A stretch of DNA of 64,000 bases from NCBI RefSeq assembly GCF_002850255.1, contig NZ_CP022523.1, forward strand, positions 878,486 to 942,485. Direction: 5' to 3'. The notes under the pieces were generated by a model, which ran no database searches, had not been told where the DNA came from, and saw only the letters and a list, made by a program, of their open reading frames with translations. The position numbers and the translations under genes are program-made. Below, piece by piece: positions 18,069 through 25,843 of the stretch; the first letter of the stretch is position 1; each line of letters starts with the position of its first letter. This DNA comes from Pseudoalteromonas sp. NC201. GTDB taxonomy: Bacteria > Pseudomonadota > Gammaproteobacteria > Enterobacterales > Alteromonadaceae.

Positions 18069-18121
18069 TACTTAACCTCATGTAGTCCCTGACAATTTTT
18101 AACACTGTAGATAGTGGCTTT

Positions 18122-18153
18122 GCCACCTTAGTTAAGCTAAGGTGGCTTTTTTT
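18122..18153 (+). terminator. Rho-independent terminator of the zinc lipoprotein gene
   Basis: A 10-bp perfect stem GCCACCTTAG / CTAAGGTGGC with a 5-nt loop, followed by seven T residues. Confidence 0.9.
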
Positions 18154-18164
18154 AAGGGAAATAT

Positions 18165-18864
18165 ATGATAATTAGACCAGCCACCATCAACGACTTAACT
18201 AACCTAAGGTTTGGATAAGGAATGTTCCAACTCATTGTTGCTAAAGCACAACTTAGTTTTTTCCTTGTCTAGCCAGAGAGTTTTAGGGAAAACACCGCTT
18301 CCGCGTCCTGCTCTCGCTAAGGTACCTACATCCTGTAGGCAAGGCGAATTTACGCACCAATAGCTGGCTATTGGAATTGAATTCAACGCAGTTAGCGCTA
18401 AAACTTTCTGCTAGAAAGGCATTAATTATCCGCAGCTCAGGTTAACTACACTTCTAGGTTTAGAACAGCAAGTGATCGAAGCGGAGCGTCCGTATAACTC
18501 AACAATCAAATCACAAGACGCCAAATACTACGATTTTGAAAAATTACTCACTTGTTCAAATACGTTAGTGGTTGTTGGTGAAGTATCAGAGCAAATAGTG
18601 GCAACAGGGTATGTGCAGATAAGGGCATCTAAACAGCAGCTACAGCACACGCAGCATGGTTATCTTGGGTTTATGTATGTAGCACCTGAGCATCGTGGTA
18701 AAGGTTTGAATCAAGCGATCATGGAGCACTTAATCGCTTGGTGTAAAACCCAAAACGTCAACGACTTCTACCTTGATGTATACAGTAGTAATGCCGCAGC
18801 AATTCGCGCTTATGAAAAAGCGGGATTTACACCTTGCCTGCTTGAAATGAAACTACACCTCTAG
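18165..18864 (+). pseudogene. GNAT acetyltransferase gene interrupted by a MITE
   Basis: The ATG at 18165 encodes MIIRPATINDLT and then runs into a 243-bp MITE (18201-18443), where a stop follows within six codons. Removing the MITE and one AACT target copy restores one continuous frame (...NDLTTLLGLEQQVIEAE...) to the stop at 18864. The acetyl-CoA-binding motif is intact downstream: 'YVAPEHRGKGLNQAI', then 'VYSSNAAAIRAYEKAGF'. The 3' part could still be translated from a GTG at 18472, but that product would lack beta strand 1 and helix 1. This is a recent insertional inactivation, because the rest of the gene shows no decay. Confidence 0.9.
18201..18443. mobile_element. MITE family A, full-length copy (243 bp) in a GNAT gene
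   Basis: Ends AACCTAAGGTTTGGATAA... and ...TTATCCGCAGCTCAGGTT, flanked by the 4-bp duplication AACT (18197-18200, 18444-18447). The reconstructed empty site is a continuous coding sequence, which fixes the element boundaries. No coding capacity of its own. Confidence 0.92.
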
Positions 18865-18876
18865 ATTAACCAAAGT

Positions 18877-19833
18877 TTACAGCCAACCTTTGTGTTTAAA
18901 GAATAAATAAGGCGCAAAACCAGAGAGCAGCATAATAGCAATGGCAAAAGGATAGCCCCATGCCCAGTTTAGCTCTGGCATATTATTAAAATTCATCCCA
19001 TACACACTGGCAACCACAGTGGGCGGCAAAAATACGACAGAGGCAATGGAGAAGGTTTTAATAATTTGGTTCTGTTCTATATTGATAAAACCCTGCGTAG
19101 AGTCCATCAAAAAATTCACTTTATCGAAGAGAAAGGCGCAGTGCGACATTAGGGTTTCGATATCTCGTGTGACTTCCCGTAGCGTTTCTCGCTCCTCAGA
19201 TTGCACCCCCACATGACGCATTAAAAACGAGATATTGCGCTGCGTATCCATCAAACATAAGCGCACTTTACCGTTGGCATCTTCTAGCCTTGAAATACGA
19301 CTAACAGCTTCTTCTAGATCTGAGTCTTCTTCCTCAAGCACATAGGCACTGAGCTTTTCAAGCTGGTGGTGCATATCCTCAAGCATGTCCGCATGGTTTT
19401 CGACTTTTTGGTCGAACAAAGTCACTAACAGCTGTTTTGGGTTATCGCACGCCACTTGCCCTTTACGCGCACGCAGTCGCAGCAACCTAAAATCTGCAAG
19501 CTCGTCATCACGAATGGTTAATAAGCAGTTTTTTTGTAATAAGCAGGCCACGGTCACCGTATTAAAACGCCCGTCATTGGGAGACATAAATAAAGCGTGT
19601 ACATGCAGACCTTCGCTGTCGATAAAACAGCGCGAAGAGGCTTCGATTTCTTCTACGTCATCCGCACCAGGAAGGGTAATATTTAGCGTGTTTGCCAGAG
19701 CAACTCGCTCCTCCTCAGTGGGATTAATAGTATCTATCCAATGGGCGTTTTTGATTGCTATTTCAATCGGGGTGTCGGCGCTTGGTTCCATTTCGGAAAT
19801 TACACCGTGTTCAATCGAAAAAAACCTCAGCAT
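18877..19833 (-). CDS. corA: CorA magnesium/cobalt transporter
   Basis: 318 residues, the usual CorA length. The large N-terminal cytoplasmic domain is followed by a long stalk helix and two C-terminal transmembrane helices. The first ends in the selectivity motif 'YGMNFNNMPE' and the second is followed by the basic tail 'FKHKGWL'. CorA forms a pentameric inner-membrane channel for Mg2+ (also Co2+, Ni2+) gated by cytoplasmic Mg2+. It converges with the MITE-broken acetyltransferase gene. No riboswitch-like leader was recognised in the short upstream region. Confidence 0.95.
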   Translation of the reverse strand: MLRFFSIEHGVISEMEPSADTPIEIAIKNAHWIDTINPTEEERVALANTLNITLPGADDVEEIEASSRCFIDSEGLHVHALFMSPNDGRFNTVTVACLLQKNCLLTIRDDELADFRLLRLRARKGQVACDNPKQLLVTLFDQKVENHADMLEDMHHQLEKLSAYVLEEEDSDLEEAVSRISRLEDANGKVRLCLMDTQRNISFLMRHVGVQSEERETLREVTRDIETLMSHCAFLFDKVNFLMDSTQGFINIEQNQIIKTFSIASVVFLPPTVVASVYGMNFNNMPELNWAWGYPFAIAIMLLSGFAPYLFFKHKGWL

Positions 19834-19918
19834 CTCATTACTCTACACGACGACTCTTTGGCAAAGTATAAGAGTGAATGTATTAATCAACAATGACAAT
19901 CCAGGGATTATCCGCAGA

Positions 19919-20410
19919 TTATTCAGCTTGATAGGTGTAGATATTACGCGCCGCAACCGAGTTATTCATGATTGTTGTGTAATTAGCAACCAATTTAAAG
20001 CCATGGCGCTGAAATAAATGATTCACTGCTAAGGCATCTACTCGACAACGAGTGTGGATAGGTTGGCGAGTAGCGGCTAAGGTGTCTTGTAGTAATTGCT
20101 TGCCAATTCCTTTGCCGCGAATATTCGCATCAACCATAAAGTTCGAAATGTATAGGCCTGACGTAAGATCAAAGCGCGCTTTATCTTTAAAATGCGCGAT
20201 TGGCACTAGCGACAAACTGCCTATAAGTTGCTTTGTTGAGTCATCAAAAATAACACGTACTTCGCCTTCTTCGATTTCCTTTTCCATAAGCAAGCGAATG
20301 GCTGCTTGGTCTATTTCTTCATTACGTGGCGGCGCTGAAAAGGTCGCGATGTATAGCTCAGTAAGCTGCTCAACAATATCGCGGGTTGGGGTAGAGATTA
20401 TTTCAATCAT
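19919..20410 (-). CDS. GNAT-family N-acetyltransferase, 163 aa
   Basis: Contains the acetyl-CoA pyrophosphate-binding motif 'FMVDANIRGKGIGKQLLQD' and the C-terminal 'NHLFQRHGFKLVANY' beta strand/helix. The N-terminal half has the usual receptor-binding strands. The substrate is unknown. Its ATG overlaps the stop of the TetR gene by four bases (ATGA), so it is the last gene of a hydrolase-TetR-GNAT operon and probably co-regulated with it. Confidence 0.85.
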   Translation of the reverse strand: MIEIISTPTRDIVEQLTELYIATFSAPPRNEEIDQAAIRLLMEKEIEEGEVRVIFDDSTKQLIGSLSLVPIAHFKDKARFDLTSGLYISNFMVDANIRGKGIGKQLLQDTLAATRQPIHTRCRVDALAVNHLFQRHGFKLVANYTTIMNNSVAARNIYTYQAE

Positions 20411-21033
20411 GTAGATACGCTCCGTGTTTTTGGATCAGCTTGATAACTTTCAAGTAAGTGCTCAATATTACGTTTAAACAACTCGCTGGCATGTTCTGTT
20501 AGTACCGTATTTTTCGCTATCGCATGGCCTAGATACAAGTTGTATAGCTCGTACGCCGCGCACTGCGCATCAAGCTCAGGATGAAAAATACCGCTTTCTA
20601 TCCCTTGCACAATTTTATGCTTAATATAGCTAAATAATCGGTTATGTTGCTCGGTAACTTTGGTATGAATCGGGCTGTCTGTATGGCAATTAAATTCAAC
20701 CAACGCTTTGATAAATGGGCAAGTTGAATGTGGCTCATTAAATAGTTCACGAGTCCAGTCTGCCCAAATAGAAAAGAGCATTTTGAGTTGCACTAGGGGA
20801 TCTTGGTGCCGTGCCGGTGCGACGACATGCAGCATAAATTGATCTTCACAGTAATCGAGGATCGCCAACTGCATATCTTCTTTACTGTCAAAATGCGAGA
20901 TAAGCCCGCTGCGAGACAAGCCACAAAGCTTTGCCATAGAACCAATAGTGACTTCTATTAAGCCATATTGGCTACTAAAGCGCATACCTTGCTCTAAAAT
21001 GGTTTGTCTCGTTCTCTCGCCTTTATTCATCAC
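20407..21033 (-). CDS. TetR/AcrR-family repressor
   Basis: 208 residues. The N-terminal helix-turn-helix ('TIGSMAKLCGLSRSGLISHFDSK') and the mostly helical C-terminal ligand domain with the 'SCPFIKALVEF'-like segment are typical of the TetR_C_16/YsiA-like branch. It is the middle gene of a compact operon. The hydrolase stop abuts its ATG, and its stop overlaps the GNAT ATG. Two palindromes upstream of the operon are the obvious operators, implying autoregulation. The inducer is unknown. Confidence 0.88.
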   Translation of the reverse strand: MMNKGERTRQTILEQGMRFSSQYGLIEVTIGSMAKLCGLSRSGLISHFDSKEDMQLAILDYCEDQFMLHVVAPARHQDPLVQLKMLFSIWADWTRELFNEPHSTCPFIKALVEFNCHTDSPIHTKVTEQHNRLFSYIKHKIVQGIESGIFHPELDAQCAAYELYNLYLGHAIAKNTVLTEHASELFKRNIEHLLESYQADPKTRSVST

Positions 21034-21894
21034 TTATGCAGTTATTTTTTGAGTAATACGTTGAATAACGCCAGTATCGCCTAAAATGCGGCGATGTCCA
21101 AGGCCTGAGGTTTGGATTAAACGCTCAGGAGTGGCAGCGATAAGCGACTCTACGTGTTCAAATGGCGCAAATCGGTCCTCGGTATCGTGAATAAATGTCG
21201 GCTTAAACTTAAGTACACCGTCGTGGAATTTATCTCGGATCAAATGCCAATGCGTGCCATATCTTGTGGTGATAGCGCCTAACACTTGGTGCAGCATTTT
21301 TTCAGAAATACCCGCTCGCGCAACGCGCTCAAACATCAGCTCAAAAAACTGCACGGGAGTTGCAACATTTATAACCACACGATTTTCTAGGCGATAATCC
21401 GGTAAGTTCATCAGCGCCACAGCGCCCATAGAATGCCCCACCAAAGCCACGATATCATGGCGATCGGCTTCTAGCTTCTCAATCAGGGTATCCAGTGCTT
21501 CAACAAAAGCCAGCAAATGGGCTTGCTTACCATGAGATTGTCCATGACCAACATGATCAATCGCCACAACGCAAAATCCCGCTGCTACGAGTTCAGGGAT
21601 CAAAGTATCAAAGCAACTGCTGTTATCGGCCCAACCATGACTTAACACAACGGTCTTCGGACCAAGGCCAAACACGTTTACATGAACGCGACCTAGCGAG
21701 GTAAGAATATTGAACTCACCATTGGGTTTTTTATTTTTAAACTGATACTGACGCTTACCATGCGGACTCATCAGTAGTACCTGACCTAACCTCGAAGTAA
21801 TAGGTGGCGCAAGCGTGCACATAAGCCCTGTGACACCCCGACTTATCTTGGTAATAAGTGAGCCGTCTTTGTCGTTAAAGTAGCTGAATTTCAT
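21034..21894 (-). CDS. Alpha/beta-hydrolase, 286 aa
   Basis: First gene of the operon. The hydrolase core shows 'LSHGWADNSSCF' (oxyanion loop), the nucleophile elbow 'LVGHSMGAVAL', an acidic residue in 'HDTEDRFAPFEH' and the catalytic His in 'SGLGHRRILGD'. There is no clear signal peptide. The N-terminal ~60 residues include a short hydrophobic stretch that may associate with membrane. It probably cleaves esters or acts in lipid turnover, and the linked TetR may sense its substrate or product. Two operator-like palindromes sit immediately upstream. Confidence 0.82.
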   Translation of the reverse strand: MKFSYFNDKDGSLITKISRGVTGLMCTLAPPITSRLGQVLLMSPHGKRQYQFKNKKPNGEFNILTSLGRVHVNVFGLGPKTVVLSHGWADNSSCFDTLIPELVAAGFCVVAIDHVGHGQSHGKQAHLLAFVEALDTLIEKLEADRHDIVALVGHSMGAVALMNLPDYRLENRVVINVATPVQFFELMFERVARAGISEKMLHQVLGAITTRYGTHWHLIRDKFHDGVLKFKPTFIHDTEDRFAPFEHVESLIAATPERLIQTSGLGHRRILGDTGVIQRITQKITA

Positions 21895-21906
21895 CCTGAC
21901 CTCTAA

Positions 21907-21951
21907 AAAAGAACACTTGTACTTTTATTAAAATAGAACAACTGTACTTTT
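21907..21951. promoter_or_regulatory. Paired TetR-type operators
   Basis: Two near-identical 20-bp dyads, 21907-21926 and 21932-21951, share the form AAAAGaACA-NN-TGTACTTTT, each with one or two mismatches from a perfect palindrome. Their centres are 25 bp apart. They lie 12 bp upstream of the hydrolase start, overlapping its expected promoter, so the operon's own TetR protein is the likely ligand. Confidence 0.7.
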
Positions 21952-21982
21952 TTGTAAAGCATAACAATCACCTTTTAATATT

Positions 21983-22272
21983 GCAGCTGGTTTACTCTGC
22001 GATACACCTCCATGTAGGAGCTGGTTCACCCAGCGATACACCCCGCGTAGGAGCTGGTTTACCCAGCGATACACCTCCGCGTAGGAGCAAGTTTACCCAA
22101 CGATACACCTCCGCGTAGGAGCTGTTTTACCCAGCGATACACCCCGCGTAGGAGCTGGTTTACCCAGCGATACACCTCCGCGTAGGAGCTGGTTTACCCA
22201 GCGATACACCTCGCGTAGGAGCTGTTTTACCCAGCGATACACCTCCATGTAGGAGCTGGTTTACCCAGCGAT
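21983..22272. repeat. Tandem array of nine REP-like 33-34-bp units
   Basis: About nine consecutive units with the consensus GTAGGAGCTGGTTTACCC followed by AGCGATACACCTCCGC; the first and last are partial or divergent. Each has a small hairpin (GCTGG/CCAGC) behind a GTAGGAG head, the layout of Pseudomonas REP sequences. Variants (ccccgc, ctcgc, gcaag) are scattered, so the array expanded some time ago. There are no spacers, so it is not a CRISPR. Confidence 0.85.
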
Positions 22273-22446
22273 CTTTTTAAAACGCCGGCTGCGGATTACT
22301 TAGGGCTATGAGGGGTGTACCCTCAATAAAGTTTGTCTTTAAAGAACGGTTAGGCGTGAAAAACGATGAAAATGTTTCAAATTACGTAAAGTTGGTGAAG
22401 TATTGAGTGTTTTATTGTTTTTTCATTGCAATTTATCGAGAGAAGC

Positions 22447-22475
22447 TTGTCTTTATATTTAACTAAATGTAATGT
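22447..22475 (+). promoter_or_regulatory. Promoter of HTH-membrane paralogue 1
   Basis: -35 TTGTCT (22447-22452), 17-bp spacer, -10 TAATGT (22470-22475). The same block recurs before paralogues 2 and 3, far more conserved than the surrounding intergenic DNA. Confidence 0.65.
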
Positions 22476-22519
22476 TTGGGTTAATTTCAAGGGAGCTAAC
22501 GTAAAACAATGGTGGACAG

Positions 22520-23395
22520 ATGCAAACGCCAGAGGAATATGAGGTAAGCCAGCGGATAGGTAGGTTAATACTTGGGTTAAAGTGTACCAGAGGTATGACC
22601 CGAGAAGATGTGTGTAAACGTTTAGGTATAGGCTCGCGCACGTTAGATAATTACCTAAACGGAGTGAGCTCATTTAAACTTGGGACATTGTTAAAGTTTG
22701 CGGATCTTTGCAAGGTAAAACTGGCTGATATCTTGGATGATACCGACGCGCTGAAGCGCTTGTATCCTGAGAATATTAAAGACAAAGGCAATATCTTTTT
22801 GCTATTTACAGGCTATTTTGTCGGCGTTATGGTGCTTGAATTTACCTTATTTGCTTTTCTTATTTTGTTATCGTTTTATGCGCGTAATGACAAGAATAGT
22901 CAGAGCATTGTTGCAATTTTTATATTTGCTTTTTCGTTGGAAATCGTTGTTGCATACTGGTTGAATTATGTCGTCTTCCCAGCTATTGAAAGCTATTACA
23001 TTGAAAATATCTATGCTTTTGCAACTCAACTTTTACTGAGTTTACTGCTGGCGCTAATGATCAAATACAGAATGTTCTTAGGTGCATGGTTTACCAAAGG
23101 GAATTCAGCCAGTATTTTTGAGAAGAACCAAGTAGATGCGCCGCTTTATGCACTCGCATGTACGTTAGCTTTGATTGATTTTGCCGCATTGATGGAAAAC
23201 TTTATCCGTAACCTAGAGCGTTTAGGTATAGATGAAGAAGTTGCCAAACCATTTTGGGAGCTGACCTTTATTTATGATTACTTTGCTTATATTAAGGCCG
23301 TGCCTTATCTGCTCTGTATGTTTGTTTTATACGCAGGAATAACAGCGCGCCGTAAGCAGGTTTTAGATAAAGCAAATGCTGCGCCTACACAATAA
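22520..23395 (+). CDS. HTH-membrane paralogue 1 (291 aa)
   Basis: I do not recognise a named family. Residues 1-85 form an XRE/Cro-like helix-turn-helix: 'MTREDVCKRLGIGSRTLDNYL' has the helix-turn-helix spacing, with 'SSFKLGTLLKFADLCKVKL' as the following helices. A short charged linker ('LYPENIKDKGN') leads to about five membrane spans (roughly 96-125, 130-155, 165-190, 210-232, 255-280). The loop 'KGNSASIFEKNQVDAPLY' and 'ALMENFIRNLERLGIDEE' with 'FWELTFIYDYFAYIK' are shared by all paralogues. It would be a membrane-tethered DNA-binding protein. It has its own promoter. Its HTH is more diverged than those of copies 3-6. Confidence 0.75.
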   Translation: MQTPEEYEVSQRIGRLILGLKCTRGMTREDVCKRLGIGSRTLDNYLNGVSSFKLGTLLKFADLCKVKLADILDDTDALKRLYPENIKDKGNIFLLFTGYFVGVMVLEFTLFAFLILLSFYARNDKNSQSIVAIFIFAFSLEIVVAYWLNYVVFPAIESYYIENIYAFATQLLLSLLLALMIKYRMFLGAWFTKGNSASIFEKNQVDAPLYALACTLALIDFAALMENFIRNLERLGIDEEVAKPFWELTFIYDYFAYIKAVPYLLCMFVLYAGITARRKQVLDKANAAPTQ

Positions 23396-23594
23396 TGTGA
23401 AGGTTTTCCCATAAAAATAGAGAAGTCTGTGTGTTTTTAATTATTGATTTTAATGGTCTGCAAAACAACAAATAAGCAGGTTTAGCGAGGGTTGCTTAAA
23501 TCGATTGATACCAAAAATTCAAATATAATGATAAGTTTGTTTCTATTTTGGGTTGTTTTGCGAGTGTGCACCTAAAAATAGTACTGTCATCTAC

Positions 23595-23623
23595 TTGTCT
23601 TTATATTTAACTGGATGTAAACT
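23595..23623 (+). promoter_or_regulatory. Promoter of HTH-membrane paralogue 2
   Basis: -35 TTGTCT (23595-23600), 17-bp spacer, -10 TAAACT (23618-23623). The -35 and most of the spacer are identical to paralogue 1. Confidence 0.6.
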
Positions 23624-23666
23624 TTTGGTTAACTTGGTTGGGGTGATTGAGAGATATGGTGGGGCG

Positions 23667-23978
23667 ATGCAGACGCCAGAAGAATACGAGGTGAGTCAGC
23701 GTATCAGCCGATTGATACGGGGGCTAAAGCGCAAAAAAGGGATGACCCGAGAAGAGGTTAGCCGGCGTTTAGGTGTGGGTGACAGGACCCTTGATAACTA
23801 TTTAAATGGCTCTAGCTCCTTTAAGCTTGGGACATTGCTTCGGTTTGCTGAAATCTGTAAAGTAAAGTTATCAGATATTTTAGAAGATACAGATAAGCTC
23901 TCAGGCCTGTATGGAGAAAAACATGAGGAAAAGAACAATGAAGGCTGCACAGAAAAAGCCGATAAAAATAGCCCTTAG
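23667..23978 (+). CDS. HTH-membrane paralogue 2a: HTH domain only (103 aa)
   Basis: Starts at the conserved MQTPEEYEV; the frame is open further upstream, but homology begins here. It encodes the XRE-like helix-turn-helix ('MTREEVSRRLGVGDRTLDNYL') and then ends in a hydrophilic tail ('HEEKNNEGCTEKADKNSP') instead of entering the membrane domain. The matching membrane part is a separate gene at 24089-24709 in another frame. It could act as a soluble DNA-binding version that competes with the membrane-bound paralogues, or be a broken gene. Confidence 0.65.
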   Translation: MQTPEEYEVSQRISRLIRGLKRKKGMTREEVSRRLGVGDRTLDNYLNGSSSFKLGTLLRFAEICKVKLSDILEDTDKLSGLYGEKHEEKNNEGCTEKADKNSP

Positions 23979-24084
23979 TCGCTCATTGTGCAAATTAATA
24001 TCTGGAGCAGGTCTTGTAACTGGAAGCGGGCCTAAAAATCAGCAAGCGGAATCTACGCCGCCGGAAGAAAAAAGCCAAGGTTGA
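23923..24084 (+). CDS. Bridging small ORF in split paralogue 2 (53 aa)
   Basis: An ATG-started frame overlaps the last 56 bp of the HTH ORF and ends four bases before the ATG of the membrane ORF. The product is basic at first ('MRKRTMKAAQKKPIKIAL') and Pro/Glu-rich at its end, with no recognisable domain. It has two possible explanations. It may translationally couple the HTH and membrane ORFs, or be a by-product of frame-disrupting mutations that split an ancestral gene. Listed because its position is suggestive; expression is unproven. Confidence 0.3.
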   Translation: MRKRTMKAAQKKPIKIALSRSLCKLISGAGLVTGSGPKNQQAESTPPEEKSQG

Positions 24085-24088
24085 ACGC

Positions 24089-24709
24089 ATGAGAAGTCTG
24101 TTTAATTTATCGTTGTTAACTAGTGTCGCTGCGCTATTGCTAGCTTTTTTTGCAGGGTCAACAATATTTGAGCCAATTACTTGTGGGCTACTTTTTGCGC
24201 TTGTTTTCTTATCAAGGGAAGATGAAAATAGTCTACTGTTAACCCTAATTTTTGCTATAACTTTTGCCCTCGATACCGTGATGGTTTACTTTATAACGTA
24301 TGTTATTATTCCAGCGGTAGAAAGCTACTATGTAGAGAACATTTACGCTTTTGGAATCCAGTTAACTTTAAGCCTATTATTGTTGTTCTTACTCAGGCAT
24401 CGAATGACAATCGCTGTTTTGATTACTAGAGGCAAAAGTGCATCAGTATTTGAAAAAAATCATGTCGAAGGTCCTCTATATCTCTTAGTAATATTACTGG
24501 TATTTATCGATTTTATGGCTTTGATGGAAAACTTTCTTCGCAATTTAGAGCATTTAGGAGTGAATGAAGAGCTAGCGAAGACTTTTTGGGACGTTACTTT
24601 CTTTTTCGACTATTTTCCGTACCTGAAAGCAGTGCCTATGTTGTTGTGTGTAACAATGCTTTATGTAGGCTTGGTGGTACGAACCAAGAGACAACCAATC
24701 CAGAGTTAG
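24089..24709 (+). CDS. HTH-membrane paralogue 2b: membrane domain only (206 aa)
   Basis: A free-standing version of the multi-span C-terminal domain, with about five hydrophobic segments. It keeps the family loops 'RGKSASVFEKNHVEGPLY', 'ALMENFLRNLEHLGVNEE' and 'FWDVTFFFDYFPYLKAVP'. Its closest relatives in the array are copies 5 and 6. An AAGG motif lies eight bases before the ATG, so independent initiation is plausible. The membrane domain has remained open over 200 codons, which argues that it is still translated. Confidence 0.6.
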   Translation: MRSLFNLSLLTSVAALLLAFFAGSTIFEPITCGLLFALVFLSREDENSLLLTLIFAITFALDTVMVYFITYVIIPAVESYYVENIYAFGIQLTLSLLLLFLLRHRMTIAVLITRGKSASVFEKNHVEGPLYLLVILLVFIDFMALMENFLRNLEHLGVNEELAKTFWDVTFFFDYFPYLKAVPMLLCVTMLYVGLVVRTKRQPIQS

Positions 24710-24863
24710 TCAGAGGTTCAGGGGCGCGCAGTATGTTTCCGGTATTGCGCTCGCTTTTATGTTCCAATATGTTCCAAAGTATCCTTCTCTGATAACCATT
24801 ATAGATACGTTATTATCATCTACTTGAAAGTGTACGCTTTTTCATAAGTTAGTGTTATTCCAC

Positions 24864-24892
24864 TTGTCTTTATATTAAACAAAATGTAATGT
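24864..24892 (+). promoter_or_regulatory. Promoter of the paralogue 3-6 operon
   Basis: -35 TTGTCT (24864-24869), 17-bp spacer, -10 TAATGT (24887-24892), followed by the same GTTTGGGTTAATT discriminator as paralogue 1. Copies 4-6 lack this block and follow at gaps of about 40-45 bp, so they probably depend on this promoter. Confidence 0.65.
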
Positions 24893-24934
24893 TTGGGTTA
24901 ATTTTGTGGTTTGATTAAAGGGGAATGTGGGGCG

Positions 24935-25798
24935 ATGCAAACGCCAGAAGAGTACGAGGTAAGCCAGCGTATAGGACTACTAATAAAGGGCCTTAAGCAT
25001 AAACGCGGGATGTCTCGAGAAGATATATGCCGCCACCTCGGGATTGGCATGCGAACGCTAGACAACTACCTCAATGGTGTTAGCTCTTTTAAGCTTGGCA
25101 CGTTAATGAAGTTTGCTGACCTCTGTAGAGTCAAGCTTGCCGATATTTTAGATGATACCGAAGCGCTCTCACGACTATATCCAGACAATATGAAGGACAA
25201 GGGCAGTATTCTAACATTGCTTTTCGGCTCTCTTGCAACGGCAATGCTTTTTGAGTCAATCACTTTGTTTTTGCTAATTATGTTGCTTTGCTATTCACAC
25301 AAAGACAAAAACAATCAATGTATGGTCGCAATTTTTGTAGTGATCTATGCATTAAGTAATGCATTTGGTTACTGGCTTAAATACTTTGTTTTCCCCACAG
25401 CTGCTAATAACTTCATTCAAAATGTATACGCTTTTTCAATAAACTTGGCACTAAGTTTATTTCTGCTCTTTTTAATTAAATATAGAATGAAATTTGCGGT
25501 GCTTATCACGCGAGGAAGGTCTTCCGAAGTATTTGAGAAGAGTCTTGTTGAAGCTCCACTTTACTTCCTTGCTCTGATCCTAGCAGTTGTTGATTTTTGT
25601 GCGCTAATAGAGAATTTTATTCGCAATTTAGATCGATTGGGAATGGATGAAGAGAAGGTAAAAATATTCTGGGAGTTGACCTTCTTCTATGATTATTATG
25701 AATACCTTAAAGCCCCGCTGATGTTGCTTAGTATAGCACTTCTCTATGCAGGGGTACTTGCACGGAAAAGCAATATGCAGCAGCCCCAAAGTGCGTAG
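24935..25798 (+). CDS. HTH-membrane paralogue 3 (287 aa)
   Basis: Starts at the conserved MQTPEEYEVSQRIG; an upstream in-frame ATG at 24911 adds eight non-conserved residues. The HTH (residues 1-92) is almost identical, even at the DNA level, to copies 4, 5 and 6 ('MSREDICRHLGIGMRTLDNYL'). After 'DNMKDKGSILTL' the sequence diverges sharply into the membrane domain. C-terminal loops: 'RGRSSEVFEKSLVEAPLY', 'ALIENFIRNLDRLGMDEE', 'FWELTFFYDYYEYLKAPL'. It heads an apparent four-gene operon. Confidence 0.75.
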   Translation: MQTPEEYEVSQRIGLLIKGLKHKRGMSREDICRHLGIGMRTLDNYLNGVSSFKLGTLMKFADLCRVKLADILDDTEALSRLYPDNMKDKGSILTLLFGSLATAMLFESITLFLLIMLLCYSHKDKNNQCMVAIFVVIYALSNAFGYWLKYFVFPTAANNFIQNVYAFSINLALSLFLLFLIKYRMKFAVLITRGRSSEVFEKSLVEAPLYFLALILAVVDFCALIENFIRNLDRLGMDEEKVKIFWELTFFYDYYEYLKAPLMLLSIALLYAGVLARKSNMQQPQSA

Positions 25799-25843
25799 TA
25801 ATAAGTCGATAAATAAATCACGGAAATAGGAGATGGCGGGCTG

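Noticed and set aside
21983..22272. Regular ~33-bp repeats that could be taken for a CRISPR array
   Set aside because: Units follow each other without unique spacers, and there are no cas genes. The layout fits tandem REP-like sequences.
22377..22673. Minus-strand 98-codon ORF over the start of paralogue 1
   Set aside because: It overlaps the promoter and HTH on the opposite strand, and similar shadows recur at every paralogue because the HTH DNA is conserved.
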